Shown here one piece after another: positions 1 through 11,133 of a DNA stretch of 64,000 nt (positions within the stretch are counted from its first letter, which is position 1; each line of letters begins with the position of its first letter). Origin of the DNA: Clostridium porci. Its GTDB lineage: Bacteria > Bacillota > Clostridia > Lachnospirales > Lachnospiraceae. The notes under the pieces are model-generated. The model did no database searches. It was given only the letters and a program-made list of their open reading frames with translations, and was not told the origin of the DNA. Both the position numbers and the translations under genes were made by a program. The DNA is taken from the NCBI RefSeq assembly GCF_009696375.1, contig NZ_VUMD01000018.1, positions 1 through 64,000 of the forward strand, written 5' to 3'.

Positions 1-227
1 ACCAGGATGAAAGGGACGTGTTCCGCTTCTATGCCTATCCGGATCTGAGCGATCCTGGGTCGTTTTCCCAGTACGTGGACAACGTGGCTGCGGCCTCCCT
101 GTACGATACGGGCGAAACAGCGGAATACGGGGACACGCTGCTGACCCTTGTGACGTGCAGCTATCATACGGAAAATGGGCGGTTTGTGGTGGTGGCCCGG
201 AAAAGCCAAGGGAGACAATCGGAGTAA
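1..227 (+). CDS. class B sortase, C-terminal fragment (cut by window edge)
   Basis: Only the last ~75 codons are present; the frame is already open at base 3, so the gene begins outside the window. The peptide has TLVTC, which fits the sortase catalytic cysteine motif TLxTC, followed about 13 residues later by VVVARK, which supplies the conserved arginine. Preceding sequence YVDNVAAASLYDTG fits the strand region of sortase B enzymes. Such enzymes are membrane-anchored transpeptidases that attach proteins to peptidoglycan at NPxTG-like signals. The family call rests on these motifs; substrate genes and the N-terminal membrane anchor cannot be seen. Confidence 0.8.
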   Translation, partial: QDERDVFRFYAYPDLSDPGSFSQYVDNVAAASLYDTGETAEYGDTLLTLVTCSYHTENGRFVVVARKSQGRQSE

Positions 228-507
228 AGAAAAGTACTTGCAAACCGATTATACCACCGTGTAGCTACGTGCTTGGTGATGGGAATGCCCCCTAATGTTG
301 ATAAGATCGGCGGCTTAAGGAGGATGCTGTCATGCATGGAAAGGTGTATCGACAAAGGGAAACGGGAGTTACACCGTTCAAAAAATTCCTCCCCCGGCCA
401 GGGGGAATACGGTCAGAAGTAGGAATTATACGATACCGTAAAATACAATAATGCGTTCACGTTCGCCCGGTGGGTTTATACCCTGCCGGGCGAATTTTGT
501 TCTGGCT
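228..507. other. non-coding stretch with hairpin, origin unclear
   Basis: No convincing gene lies here. The sequence between about 240 and 400 has alternating short purine and pyrimidine blocks that look like a structured RNA or an intron or element remnant, but no boundary repeats or domain V-like hairpin could be identified. A GC-rich stem lies at 464-492 and is listed separately. Confidence 0.4.
464..492 (+). terminator. GC-rich hairpin, possible terminator
   Basis: CGCCCGG and CCGGGCG arms (plus inner GGG/CCC) enclose a TTTATA loop and are followed by AATTTTGTTCT. On the plus strand it could end the sortase transcript. The T-tract is imperfect. Confidence 0.5.
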
Positions 508-594
508 TTAGCCAGTTGAATGTGACGGAGTTTTTTGTGTTCCGAAAAATGAAGACACACGAAACAGAAAACCACCTGCTATGCGCAACATCAT
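508..594 (-). CDS. possible 28-residue small ORF downstream of lacZ
   Basis: On the minus strand a GGGAGGTG Shine-Dalgarno site (602-609) sits seven bases before an ATGATG start, and a TATAAT-like box precedes it just after the lacZ stop. The 28-residue product (MMLRIAGGFLFRVSSFF...) is basic and mildly hydrophobic and ends at a TAA. The spacing is textbook, but no family is recognised and a usable -35 is not evident. It could be a real microprotein, a remnant, or chance. Confidence 0.3.
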   Translation of the reverse strand: MMLRIAGGFLFRVSSFFGTQKTPSHSTG

Positions 595-619
595 AAAAAA
601 CACCTCCCATATTGATATA

Positions 620-3712
<3,093 letters not shown>

Positions 3713-3717
3713 CTAAA

Positions 3718-3746
3718 ATTATATAGTTCATTCTTTTATAAAACCA
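3718..3746 (-). promoter_or_regulatory. lacZ promoter, good -10 and poor -35
   Basis: Minus-strand TATAAT (3718-3723) is followed, 17 bases further, by TGGTTT where TTGACA is expected. A good -10 with a poor -35 is typical of an activator-dependent promoter and agrees with the divergent AraC gene. Confidence 0.5.
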
Positions 3747-3756
3747 TGGATTAGAT

Positions 3757-3785
3757 TAGACAAAATATGCACAAAATGATATAAT
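3757..3785 (+). promoter_or_regulatory. promoter of the AraC-family gene
   Basis: TAGACA (3757-3762), 17-base spacer, TATAAT (3780-3785). The start codon follows about 95 bases later, leaving a leader in which regulator sites for lacZ could also lie. Confidence 0.65.
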
Positions 3786-3879
3786 CCTTCAATAAATCTG
3801 TGAAGGGATCATAGCAGCGTAACATACGCAAAAACAAACCAAAACTCATATGTAAAGCTTCTGAGAGAGGTGATGTAAG

Positions 3880-4731
3880 ATGTATATGGATTCTGCCTAC
3901 TGGCACAATGAGAAATTAGATTTTAAAGATAAAAGCCATCCGTTATTTGTAGGAAGCTGCGGCACGTATCGGTTAGTAAGCAGGCCGGAGCTATCTACAT
4001 ACCGCCCAAAGGGAAGACTGGATTATCAGATTTTATATATTGCATCTGGGAGGGCGCATTTCTACTTTAATGGGGAGGAAGATATAGTCTCCGCCGGAAA
4101 TATAGTGCTTTACAGACCAAAAGAAGAACAGAAGTATAGCTATTATGGAATCGATCATACGGAAGTATATTGGGTGCATTTTACAGGAAGCGATGTGAAG
4201 CATATACTTGCAAAATATGGCATAACAGATCATATGCATAAGATTTATACAGGTACTTCCTTAGAATATAAACAAATTTTTTTGCAAATCCTTCAGGAAT
4301 TAAAGCTGTGCAAAGAGGATTATGAGGAGCTGCTTGTACATTATCTGCATCAACTGCTCATTATGATCCATCGTTCGGTCAGCCGAAAGCCGCATAGCAA
4401 AGGCCAGACCTTTACAAAAGAGATGGAGGCTGCCGTTCGGCATTTTCATAAAAATTATAATAAACCTATCAATATAAATGAATATGCTGCGTCTCACTAC
4501 ATGAGCGTAAGCTGGTTCATTCGGAAGTTCAGGGAATATACCCATGTAACGCCTGCTCAGTATATGTTATCTCTGAGAATATCCAATGCCCAGACTCTTT
4601 TGGAATCGACTGATTATACGGTTGCTGAAATCGCTGCGATTGTTGGATATGATAATCCCTTATATTTTAGCCGGATTTTTAAAAAGCAAAACGGAATGTC
4701 TCCAACGGATTTTCGTAAGCAGCTGCTATAG
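3880..4731 (+). CDS. AraC-family transcriptional regulator
   Basis: The 283-residue protein has an N-terminal cupin-like sugar-sensing half (LDYQILYIASGRAHF..., GNIVLYRPKEEQKY) and a C-terminal pair of helix-turn-helix motifs (INEYAASHYMSVSWFIRKFREYT and VAEIAAIVGYDNPLYFSRIFKKQNGMSPTDFR; the latter is the classic AraC signature). AGAGAGGTGATG supplies the ribosome binding site. It is transcribed away from lacZ across 188 bases and most likely activates it in response to a galactoside. The ligand is inferred from context only. Confidence 0.93.
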   Translation: MYMDSAYWHNEKLDFKDKSHPLFVGSCGTYRLVSRPELSTYRPKGRLDYQILYIASGRAHFYFNGEEDIVSAGNIVLYRPKEEQKYSYYGIDHTEVYWVHFTGSDVKHILAKYGITDHMHKIYTGTSLEYKQIFLQILQELKLCKEDYEELLVHYLHQLLIMIHRSVSRKPHSKGQTFTKEMEAAVRHFHKNYNKPININEYAASHYMSVSWFIRKFREYTHVTPAQYMLSLRISNAQTLLESTDYTVAEIAAIVGYDNPLYFSRIFKKQNGMSPTDFRKQLL

Positions 4732-4855
4732 AGAAAATGGGGATTTGGAAGCATTTCGTAAACTCTCCTTTTGCTTTTTATGCCAAGAGCCTGACTTGCC
4801 TGGCGAATGACATTCCAGGCAATCGGAAGCTGCCGTTTTTTGTGTACACCTATAG

Positions 4856-4883
4856 TCATATTTTTATGCATGTCTCATATATT
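4856..4883 (+). promoter_or_regulatory. candidate sigma-E promoter of the spoIIIA operon
   Basis: TCATATT fits the sigma-E -35 consensus KMATATT exactly. It is followed 13 bases later by CATATATT, six of eight matches to CATACAMT. The spacing is about one base short. In Bacillus subtilis this operon is transcribed by mother-cell sigma-E, and the site lies just upstream of the spoIIIAA ribosome binding site. Confidence 0.5.
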
Positions 4884-4904
4884 GAGGTAAAAGGGGTGAA
4901 AAGG

Positions 4905-5981
4905 ATGGAGCGGAAGGAAGAGATTTTGAAAATTTTTCCCAGGGAGCTGCGTTCTCTTTTGGGACAGGTTGCCGGGGATTTTAAGAATGTGCAGGAGATC
5001 CGGCTAAGAGCCGGACAGCCTCTGATGATGATCATAGGGGATAAGGAGTTCTTGGTTAAAAAAAATGGCGGGCTGGAGGCCGGAGATCAGATTCACGCGG
5101 GAGGTGAAGAGAAGGGGGCTCTTAGGCAGGAGGCAGTCTGGGAAGCATTTTATCTGGTGACTCCAAAACAGATGAAGGAGACGGTTGAGTATATGGGGAA
5201 TTTCTCTCTGTATGCAGCGGAGGAGGAGCTTCGCCAGGGCTTTTTAACCATACAGGGCGGGCACCGGGTGGGAGTGGCAGGAAGAACACTGGCTCAGGGG
5301 CAGGATATTCGTCTGATGAAATTTATCTCTTTTATCAATGTGAGGGTGGCACATGAGATGGTGGGATGTGCAGATGGGATTATGGACTACCTGTATTCAG
5401 AGAGTGGCGAAGCGTTTTTAAATACATTGATTATATCACCTCCAAGGTGTGGAAAAACAACCCTTCTTCGGGATGTAATACGGCAGGTATCGTCAGGAAG
5501 GTATGCCGGTTTGTCTGGAGGAGGCGCTAAACATGGGGGGCCTTCTGGACGATGGATACCCGGCATGAGCGTGGGGGTTGTGGATGAGCGATCGGAGCTT
5601 GGGGCCTGCTATCAGGGGATTCCGCAGAATGATCTGGGGCCCAGGACAGACGTGCTGGACTGCTGCCCGAAAAGCCAGGGAATGATGATGCTAGTGAGGA
5701 CGATGGCGCCCGGAATGATCGCGGTGGATGAGATTGGAAGCCGGGCGGATGTGGAGGCCATCGAATATGTAAAAAATTGTGGCTGTTCCCTGGCTGCTAC
5801 CGTACATGGAAGCTCATTGGAGGACATACGGCAAAAGCCTGCTCTTAAGGAGCTGCTGGCTCAGACTACCTTTGAACGGCTGATCCTTTTGAGCCGGAAG
5901 GGCGGAGCCGGAAAGGTAGCCGGCATATGGGACGGGTCTGGAGCGGCGCTTTGGAAAGGAGACGAGAGGCTGTGGCGGTAA
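4905..5981 (+). CDS. spoIIIAA: stage III sporulation protein AA, secretion-type ATPase
   Basis: This is the cytoplasmic AAA-type ATPase of the SpoIIIA-SpoIIQ complex, related to type II/IV secretion ATPases. The Walker A is PPRCGKTTLLRD, and Walker B is followed by the acidic MIAVDEIGS. The chosen ATG gives 358 residues (MERKEEILKIFPRELR) behind AAAGGGGTGAAAAGG; an in-frame ATG 168 bases earlier would add 56 residues that do not resemble the family. The C terminus overlaps spoIIIAB by ten bases. An unusual glycine-rich insert (SGGGAKHGGPSGRW) follows the Walker A region. Confidence 0.97.
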   Translation: MERKEEILKIFPRELRSLLGQVAGDFKNVQEIRLRAGQPLMMIIGDKEFLVKKNGGLEAGDQIHAGGEEKGALRQEAVWEAFYLVTPKQMKETVEYMGNFSLYAAEEELRQGFLTIQGGHRVGVAGRTLAQGQDIRLMKFISFINVRVAHEMVGCADGIMDYLYSESGEAFLNTLIISPPRCGKTTLLRDVIRQVSSGRYAGLSGGGAKHGGPSGRWIPGMSVGVVDERSELGACYQGIPQNDLGPRTDVLDCCPKSQGMMMLVRTMAPGMIAVDEIGSRADVEAIEYVKNCGCSLAATVHGSSLEDIRQKPALKELLAQTTFERLILLSRKGGAGKVAGIWDGSGAALWKGDERLWR

Positions 5982-6499
5982 AATGGACAGGGATCTTCCT
6001 GGTGATTTTTTCGGCAGGTGGTTTTGGGGTGTGGTCTGCTATGGAATGGAAGGGGCGGCTGAGGCTTCTGGAGCTTTTGAGACAGATGATTTATTTTCTG
6101 AAGGGGGAAATTACATACAGCCATGCTCCCATAGCAGAGGCCTTGGAGCGAGTGGGAAAAAGAACCCATGGGCCTTTGGGAGAGCTTTTTACTGGGGTGG
6201 CCCAGAACATCTGCAATCAGGAGGGGGAAAGCCTTCAGGAAATATGGCGCAGGGCAATAAAGGGTTTAGCTACGGGGACGCACCTTCCTCTGACGAAAGA
6301 GGATTTGGAGCAGCTGTCCTGTCTGGGGGAATATCTTGGATATCTGGATGTGGACATGCAGGAGCGTACCCTTAAGCTGTATCTGGAGCAGTTGGATGTG
6401 TCTATCCATTACTTGAGGAGCAATCAGAGAGAACGGTGCAGGCTTTATACCAGCCTTGGCTTCATGGGAGGCATGCTTTTGGTGATTGTGATGTACTAG
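5972..6499 (+). CDS. spoIIIAB: stage III sporulation protein AB
   Basis: It is 175 residues long, close to the 171 of Bacillus subtilis. The GTG start is preceded by GGAAAGGAG within the end of spoIIIAA. An N-terminal membrane segment (WTGIFLVIFSAGGFGV) is followed by a helical domain like that of GspF/secretion platform proteins (MIYFLKGEITYSHAPIAEAL), and a C-terminal hydrophobic segment (GFMGGMLLVIVMY). It is part of the SpoIIIA channel complex in the mother-cell membrane around the forespore. Confidence 0.95.
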   Translation: MAVKWTGIFLVIFSAGGFGVWSAMEWKGRLRLLELLRQMIYFLKGEITYSHAPIAEALERVGKRTHGPLGELFTGVAQNICNQEGESLQEIWRRAIKGLATGTHLPLTKEDLEQLSCLGEYLGYLDVDMQERTLKLYLEQLDVSIHYLRSNQRERCRLYTSLGFMGGMLLVIVMY

Positions 6500-6533
6500 T
6501 GAACATTGTAAGAGGGAAAGTTGAGGAGAGCGA

Positions 6534-6728
6534 ATGGGTGTTAATCTGATATTTCGGATAGCAGCGGTGGGCATTCTGGTTTCGGTAGTATGCCAGGTTT
6601 TAAAGCACAGCGGCAGGGATGAGCAGGCATTCCTTACAAGCCTTGCGGGGCTGGTGCTGGTGCTGTTCTGGATGATACCATACATATATGATTTGTTTGA
6701 AACGATGAAGAATCTGTTTTCCTTGTAA
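6534..6728 (+). CDS. spoIIIAC: stage III sporulation protein AC
   Basis: A 64-residue protein of two hydrophobic helices (LIFRIAAVGILVSVVCQVL and FLTSLAGLVLVLFWMIPYIY) separated by a short polar loop with KHSGRDEQA, as in the SpoIIIAC family. GAGGAG lies before the ATG. It is thought to associate with SpoIIIAD and AE in the outer forespore membrane. It follows spoIIIAB after 34 bases; a longer 122-base gap separates it from spoIIIAD. Confidence 0.95.
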   Translation: MGVNLIFRIAAVGILVSVVCQVLKHSGRDEQAFLTSLAGLVLVLFWMIPYIYDLFETMKNLFSL

Positions 6729-6850
6729 AGCGGACTGGCTTTACCTGTATGGAAAGGGGAGAAGCGTAAGAAGAAACTTAGGCCTTTGTGAATAGGAGCT
6801 TTAGGGCAAAGGAGACGGAGGTTCAGACAATGAAAGGACGGTGACTTAAG

Positions 6851-7237
6851 TTGACGATTATAACGGTAGCGGCGGCCGGAATTGCAACGATTCTTCTGGC
6901 TGTGCAGTTAAAGAGCATCCGGGGAGAGTATGCGGTTTATATGGTAATGGCAGCCAGCTTTTTTATTTTTTTTTACGGAACTGGTAAACTGAAGAACATA
7001 CTGGAGACTTTGGAGCAAATTCAGAGCTACATAAAAATTAACAGCGTGTATCTTGTAACATTGCTGAAGATGATTGGAATCACTTATGTGGCGGAATTTG
7101 CTTCCAGTATGTGCAAGGATGCGGGATATGGCTCTCTGGGAGGACAGATTGAGATATTTGGGAAACTGTCCATTTTGGGTATCAGCATGCCTATACTTCT
7201 AGCTTTGTTTAAAACGCTGGAGTCCTTTTTGCAATGA
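6851..7237 (+). CDS. spoIIIAD: stage III sporulation protein AD
   Basis: A 128-residue membrane protein with at least three hydrophobic segments (IITVAAAGIATILLAVQL, YMVMAASFFIFFYG, LGISMPILLALFKTL) and the conserved TLLKMIGITYVAEFASSMCKDAG region of SpoIIIAC/AD proteins. The start is a TTG, an uncommon codon that probably lowers expression. The stop overlaps the spoIIIAE start in ATGA, so the two are translationally coupled. Confidence 0.94.
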   Translation: MTIITVAAAGIATILLAVQLKSIRGEYAVYMVMAASFFIFFYGTGKLKNILETLEQIQSYIKINSVYLVTLLKMIGITYVAEFASSMCKDAGYGSLGGQIEIFGKLSILGISMPILLALFKTLESFLQ

Positions 7238-8445
7238 AGGGGCTTAAAGGAAGGGCAAGGAGGGCTGCTGCTGTGATAGTTCTGGGAGCTGTTCTGGCCG
7301 GAACCGGCGCTGTGGCCGCCTATGGGCAGGAACAGATCTGGCAGGCAGAGGGGAAGCTGGATCAAACGGCAGAGGAGCTGGGGATCGAGGATGAAATGCA
7401 AGGGCTTCAGGAGTTTCTGAATGATGTGATGGGACAGCCGGAGAATTCATTTGGAACCTTCTCCTTTTGGGATCTGATGCAGGAGCTGTTAAAGGGAAAT
7501 CTGACAGGTATTCTGGGACAGGCCGGAGCCGGGCTTAGGAATACCTTGTTATCGGAAGTGGAAAAGGGTGGACAAATGCTTCTCCAGGTAGCGCTTATTG
7601 GCATGATTGGAGCTGTCTTTTCGAATGTGTCCTCTATATTTAAAGGAGGGCAGATATCGGATACAGGCTTTTTTGTAACCTACCTTTTGCTGTTTACCTG
7701 TCTGGCCGCAGGGGTTGCGGCCAGTATCCAGATAGCAACCAGAGTTTTAAGCCAGATACTGGAGTTCATGAGGCTTCTTATGCCTGCATACTTTATGTCA
7801 GTAGCATTTTCAGGTGGAAGCATGAGCGCCCTGGCTTTATATGAGGGTATGCTGGGAGGCGTTACAGCGGTTCAGTGGCTTTGCGGCACTGTTTTGATGG
7901 CAGCTGTGAAGCTTTATGTGGTAATGGTACTGGGCGGTCATGTGGTGAAGGAGCCGCTTCTGACTAAGTTTACAGAGCTTTTGGAACAGGCTTTGGTGTG
8001 GAGCCTGAAGACGCTTGTAGGTTTGGTGATGGGGTTTCAGCTGATTCAGGCTATGATACTTCCCTATGCCGACGGCCTGGGACAGGCTGGTATGAAGCGG
8101 CTGATTGAAATTATACCAGGTCTGGGGCAGGGGGCCGGTGCGGCGGCACAGATGGTGCTGGGCTCTGGTGTGCTGGTAAAGAATACCATGGGAGCAGCGG
8201 CTGTGGTGGTTCTCGCTATGATTACCCTGGTTCCTGTGCTCAAGCTGATGATTCTAATGGTGCTGTATCAGTGTGTGGCGGCTGTTATGCAGCCGGTGTG
8301 CGATAAGCGGCTGGTTTCCTGTGTGTCGGGAATATCCAGGGGACATAAGCTGCTGCTGCAGATTGTGATATACTCCATGTTTCTATTTATGCTGGCCATT
8401 GGAATCACCTGCGCCTCAACAAATGTGAATTACTTTGCGGCTTAG
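7234..8445 (+). CDS. spoIIIAE: stage III sporulation protein AE
   Basis: The 403-residue polytopic membrane protein begins with a signal-like segment (RRAAAVIVLGAVLAGTGAVAA), then a soluble stretch, then about six to eight membrane segments, ending LFMLAIGITCASTNVNYFAA. The ATVLS-type central region FMRLLMPAYFMSVAFSGG is typical of the family. It is the main membrane-embedded component of the SpoIIIA feeding-tube complex. A 100-base gap precedes spoIIIAF. Confidence 0.96.
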   Translation: MKGLKGRARRAAAVIVLGAVLAGTGAVAAYGQEQIWQAEGKLDQTAEELGIEDEMQGLQEFLNDVMGQPENSFGTFSFWDLMQELLKGNLTGILGQAGAGLRNTLLSEVEKGGQMLLQVALIGMIGAVFSNVSSIFKGGQISDTGFFVTYLLLFTCLAAGVAASIQIATRVLSQILEFMRLLMPAYFMSVAFSGGSMSALALYEGMLGGVTAVQWLCGTVLMAAVKLYVVMVLGGHVVKEPLLTKFTELLEQALVWSLKTLVGLVMGFQLIQAMILPYADGLGQAGMKRLIEIIPGLGQGAGAAAQMVLGSGVLVKNTMGAAAVVVLAMITLVPVLKLMILMVLYQCVAAVMQPVCDKRLVSCVSGISRGHKLLLQIVIYSMFLFMLAIGITCASTNVNYFAA

Positions 8446-8545
8446 GCTCATGAAACAGATCGTTACATCTGGAAGGAAGAAGTTTTGGCATATACTCTAA
8501 GGGAACATAAAGAAACGGATTGGAGGCGTTTGAAAAGGAGGAAAC

Positions 8546-9268
8546 ATGGAGGCCGTATACGGATGGGTTAAGAGCATGATTTATTATATGATTTTTATGT
8601 CAGCGGCAAACAACCTTCTGGCAGATTCCAAATATGAAAAATATATCCGATTTTTTGCAGGCATGGTTCTTATTCTTCTTGTAATAAGTCCTTTTACAGG
8701 AGGTCTGCGGCTGGATGAACAGATTTCCTCCATGTTTCAGTCTATTACCTTTCAGAATGACGCGCAGGAACTAAAGGCGGATTTGTGGGGAATGGAGGAT
8801 AAGCGTCTGGAACAAATGATGAGCAGCTATGAAGAGGCTGTAAAAAGTGATCTTGTGGCTATGGCCGAGGCGGAGGGTTTTTCCTGTGCGCAGGCTCAGG
8901 TGATAATCGACAGGAACAAAGACAGCAGCCGTTATGGACAGGTAACGGATATACAGCTGGAGGTTCAGAGGGAAGAAATGGACGAGAAGGATCGTTCCTC
9001 TTATATGGGAAGCAGGCCTGTAAATGTAGAGGGCAATCAAATTGGCAGCATCCAGGTAAAGCCGGTCGCTTTGGGGGATGAAGAAGGAGCAAGCAAAGGC
9101 GGAGAAGGGTGGGGGAAGGAAAAGCCGAACCGGGCTAAAGCTTCCCAGGGAGACGGAAAGCCGGAAAAAGGGGCTCTCCAATCAAAAATCGAGGGTTTGA
9201 CAGGAAAGGTGGCAAATTATTATGGACTGGAAAGGTCACATATCAAAGTTTGGTGGAAAAATGACTAA
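8546..9268 (+). CDS. spoIIIAF: stage III sporulation protein AF
   Basis: 240 residues: two N-terminal hydrophobic segments (SMIYYMIFMSAANNLL, YIRFFAGMVLILLVISPF) and a long soluble C-terminal half with the ring-building fold expected of this protein. A lysine- and glycine-rich low-complexity stretch (about residues 175-215, EEGASKGGEGWGKEKPNRAK) is longer than usual. The AAAAGGAGGAAAC site before the ATG is strong. The end overlaps spoIIIAG in ATGACTAA. Confidence 0.94.
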   Translation: MEAVYGWVKSMIYYMIFMSAANNLLADSKYEKYIRFFAGMVLILLVISPFTGGLRLDEQISSMFQSITFQNDAQELKADLWGMEDKRLEQMMSSYEEAVKSDLVAMAEAEGFSCAQAQVIIDRNKDSSRYGQVTDIQLEVQREEMDEKDRSSYMGSRPVNVEGNQIGSIQVKPVALGDEEGASKGGEGWGKEKPNRAKASQGDGKPEKGALQSKIEGLTGKVANYYGLERSHIKVWWKND

Positions 9269-9932
9269 GGAGAAATGGCTGTTTTTGCTGCTGTTGGGAG
9301 TTTTATTGATGATATTATCCTTCCCTTTGCCAGGAGGCGAAAGGAGTGAAAAGAAAAAAAATGTTAAGGCCCAGTCTTCTGAAGCAGGCTTTGGAACAGG
9401 CGCCGTACCTCTGTGGACAGGAGAATCCCATGCATCCGGCACAGGAAACGGCGGACAGGAGGGAGATTTCGGCTCTTCTGACGGTAAGGAGGCCAGTCCT
9501 GTGGCTGCACCTGTTGGTAAGGAGGGAAGCTATGAGGCCCAACTGGAGGCCAGAATCAAAGATATCCTGAAATCGGTGGAAGGAGTCGGTAAGGTGGATG
9601 TTATGGTTGTATTAAAGTCTTCCAGCGAAAAGGTAGTGCGGGTAGATCGTTCCACTAGTACAAATACCACTCAGGAGAGAGATTCGGGGGGAGGCGCCAG
9701 GGACGTGACCAGCAGCCAGATGGAGGAGAATACGGTTCTGGCAGGCTCCGGCACAGGAACGGGAGGAAACAGCCCTATTATAGAAAAGGAGATAAGCCCT
9801 GAAATTTCAGGAATTATCATCAGTGCGGAGGGCGGGGGAAGCGGTGCTGTGAAAACTGAAATTTCTCAGGCAATGGAAGCATTATTTGGTTTGCCGCCAC
9901 ATAAAATAAAAGTATTAAAGAGGGTGGAATAA
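9261..9932 (+). CDS. spoIIIAG: stage III sporulation protein AG
   Basis: The protein forms an oligomeric ring in the space between the forespore membranes. The chosen ATG overlaps the spoIIIAF stop and gives 223 residues, near the 229 of Bacillus subtilis; an upstream in-frame ATG at 9222 would add 13 residues. A single N-terminal membrane segment (KWLFLLLLGVLLMILSFPL) precedes a disordered linker and a RBM-like domain (ARIKDILKSVEGVGKVDVMVVLKSS, VVRVDRSTS) and ends HKIKVLKRVE, a family hallmark. Confidence 0.95.
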   Translation: MTKEKWLFLLLLGVLLMILSFPLPGGERSEKKKNVKAQSSEAGFGTGAVPLWTGESHASGTGNGGQEGDFGSSDGKEASPVAAPVGKEGSYEAQLEARIKDILKSVEGVGKVDVMVVLKSSSEKVVRVDRSTSTNTTQERDSGGGARDVTSSQMEENTVLAGSGTGTGGNSPIIEKEISPEISGIIISAEGGGSGAVKTEISQAMEALFGLPPHKIKVLKRVE

Positions 9933-9950
9933 ATAAAGGAGTACAGGTAT

Positions 9951-10784
9951 ATGAAAATCAGGAATATGAAGCAAGTAAAAGAGCACATGAAAGACATGAA
10001 CATGAAACGCTTGTTCCGAAGAAACCAAATTATTATTACGACGCTGGCGGTTATGATTGCGGCCGCAGGCTACCTGAATTATGCTGGCAAAAAGGATCTG
10101 GCAGAGGGCAACCGGGTGTATGAGGCAGGCGCCATGGATATTTCAGATCAGGATATTTTGGCGGAGAATCAGGCCGCATCATTGAACGGCAAGGCAGATC
10201 TCATGGAGATTCCAAGCCTGGATCAGGATGCATCCGATTTAGATCCAACCAGCGGTAGCGCCCAAACTGAATCAGATACCGGTCAGATGGCTCAGGCAGA
10301 CACCGGCGTAGAGGAAGCGACACAGGCAGGCGCAGATACGCAGCAGCCGGCTCAGTCTGAGAACGGCTCTTCGCAGACTGGTCTTGAGAATCCGGGAGAG
10401 GCTGTTCTTACCAGTGGTATGAATGTAGCGGATTACATAGCTAATGTACAGCTTAGCAGAGAGCAGATCCGTGCAAAGAACAAGGAAACCCTGATGGGGC
10501 TGATCAACAGCGCCAGCATCGACGAGGCTGCCAAGCAGCAGGCAATTCAGGATATGATTAAGCTGACGGAGGTTTCTGAGAAGGAAAATGCGGCGGAGAC
10601 CCTTCTGATGGCCAAGGGATTTGCAGATCCGGTTGTAAGCATTACAGAGGATAAGGTGGATGTTGTTATCAACGCTCCCTCCATCACAGATCCCCAGAGA
10701 GCGCAGATTGAAGATATTGTAAAGAGAAAAGCAGAGGTAGGAGCAGATCAGATTATAATCACGCTGTTAAATATGGCGGAATAA
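9951..10784 (+). CDS. spoIIIAH: stage III sporulation protein AH
   Basis: 277 residues, longer than the 218 of Bacillus subtilis because of an extended Gln/Ala/Asp-rich linker (about residues 75-150). An N-terminal membrane helix (NQIIITTLAVMIAAAGYLNYA) anchors it in the mother-cell membrane. The C-terminal EscJ/PrgK-like ring domain is clear (QAIQDMIKLTEVSEKENAAETLLMAKGFADPVV, DKVDVVINA). In the model system it binds forespore SpoIIQ across the intermembrane space. AAAGGAG precedes the ATG. A terminator follows immediately. Confidence 0.96.
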   Translation: MKIRNMKQVKEHMKDMNMKRLFRRNQIIITTLAVMIAAAGYLNYAGKKDLAEGNRVYEAGAMDISDQDILAENQAASLNGKADLMEIPSLDQDASDLDPTSGSAQTESDTGQMAQADTGVEEATQAGADTQQPAQSENGSSQTGLENPGEAVLTSGMNVADYIANVQLSREQIRAKNKETLMGLINSASIDEAAKQQAIQDMIKLTEVSEKENAAETLLMAKGFADPVVSITEDKVDVVINAPSITDPQRAQIEDIVKRKAEVGADQIIITLLNMAE

Positions 10785-11001
10785 CAGCAGGAGAGCAGCC
10801 CCTTGGGCGGGAAAGAAACTGCCTGGGGGCTGTTTGGTTTGGTTCAGTCTTTGAACGCGGATTAGATTCCTTAACTATATAGACAGTTGCTTTATCGCTA
10901 GATTCGATTCTGTCTGTTACATAAATGCAATTAATCTTATTTATCAAGAATATGACAAGTGCAATAGCAGCGATCCAAATTAACACCTTTCTTATTTTCA
11001 C
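10759..11001 (-). CDS. small single-pass membrane protein, unrecognised
   Basis: An 80-codon minus-strand frame starts at GTG behind AGGGGATA and opens with a clean membrane segment (KVLIWIAAIALVIFLINKI) then a short polar domain. Its last ~30 codons run through the spoIIIA terminator and the end of spoIIIAH, so the true protein may be a decayed or truncated gene. No family is recognised. Confidence 0.3.
   Translation of the reverse strand: MKIRKVLIWIAAIALVIFLINKINCIYVTDRIESSDKATVYIVKESNPRSKTEPNQTAPRQFLSRPRGCSPAVIPPYLTA
10796..10842 (+). terminator. spoIIIA operon terminator
   Basis: CAGCCCC...GGGGGCTG arms with an inner GGGC/GCC pairing enclose a GAAAGAAA-type loop and are followed by TTTGGTTTGGTT. 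It lies ten bases after the spoIIIAH stop. Confidence 0.75.
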
Positions 11002-11069
11002 TTAGCCTATCCCCTGAACCTTTATCCTTACCGGCTTCGTTCGCTGGTCATAATTATAAAAAGTAATCC

Positions 11070-11098
11070 TATACATATTCTCCCAGATTTGCTATAAT
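11070..11098 (+). promoter_or_regulatory. promoter of asp23/yqhY
   Basis: TATACA, 17-base spacer, TATAAT, ending 35 bases before the start codon. Confidence 0.6.
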
Positions 11099-11133
11099 AC
11101 TAATAATTAAGGTTTGACAGGAGGTAAGTTGTG

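Noticed and set aside
4796-4822. Terminator after the AraC gene
   Set aside because: The TTGCCTGG / CCAGGCAA stem is perfect, but the T-run is 13 bases further on, so termination is doubtful.
4737-4904. 56-residue N-terminal extension of spoIIIAA
   Set aside because: The extension lies in the intergenic region with dyads and a sigma-E-like promoter; the internal ATG has a better ribosome binding site and fits family length.
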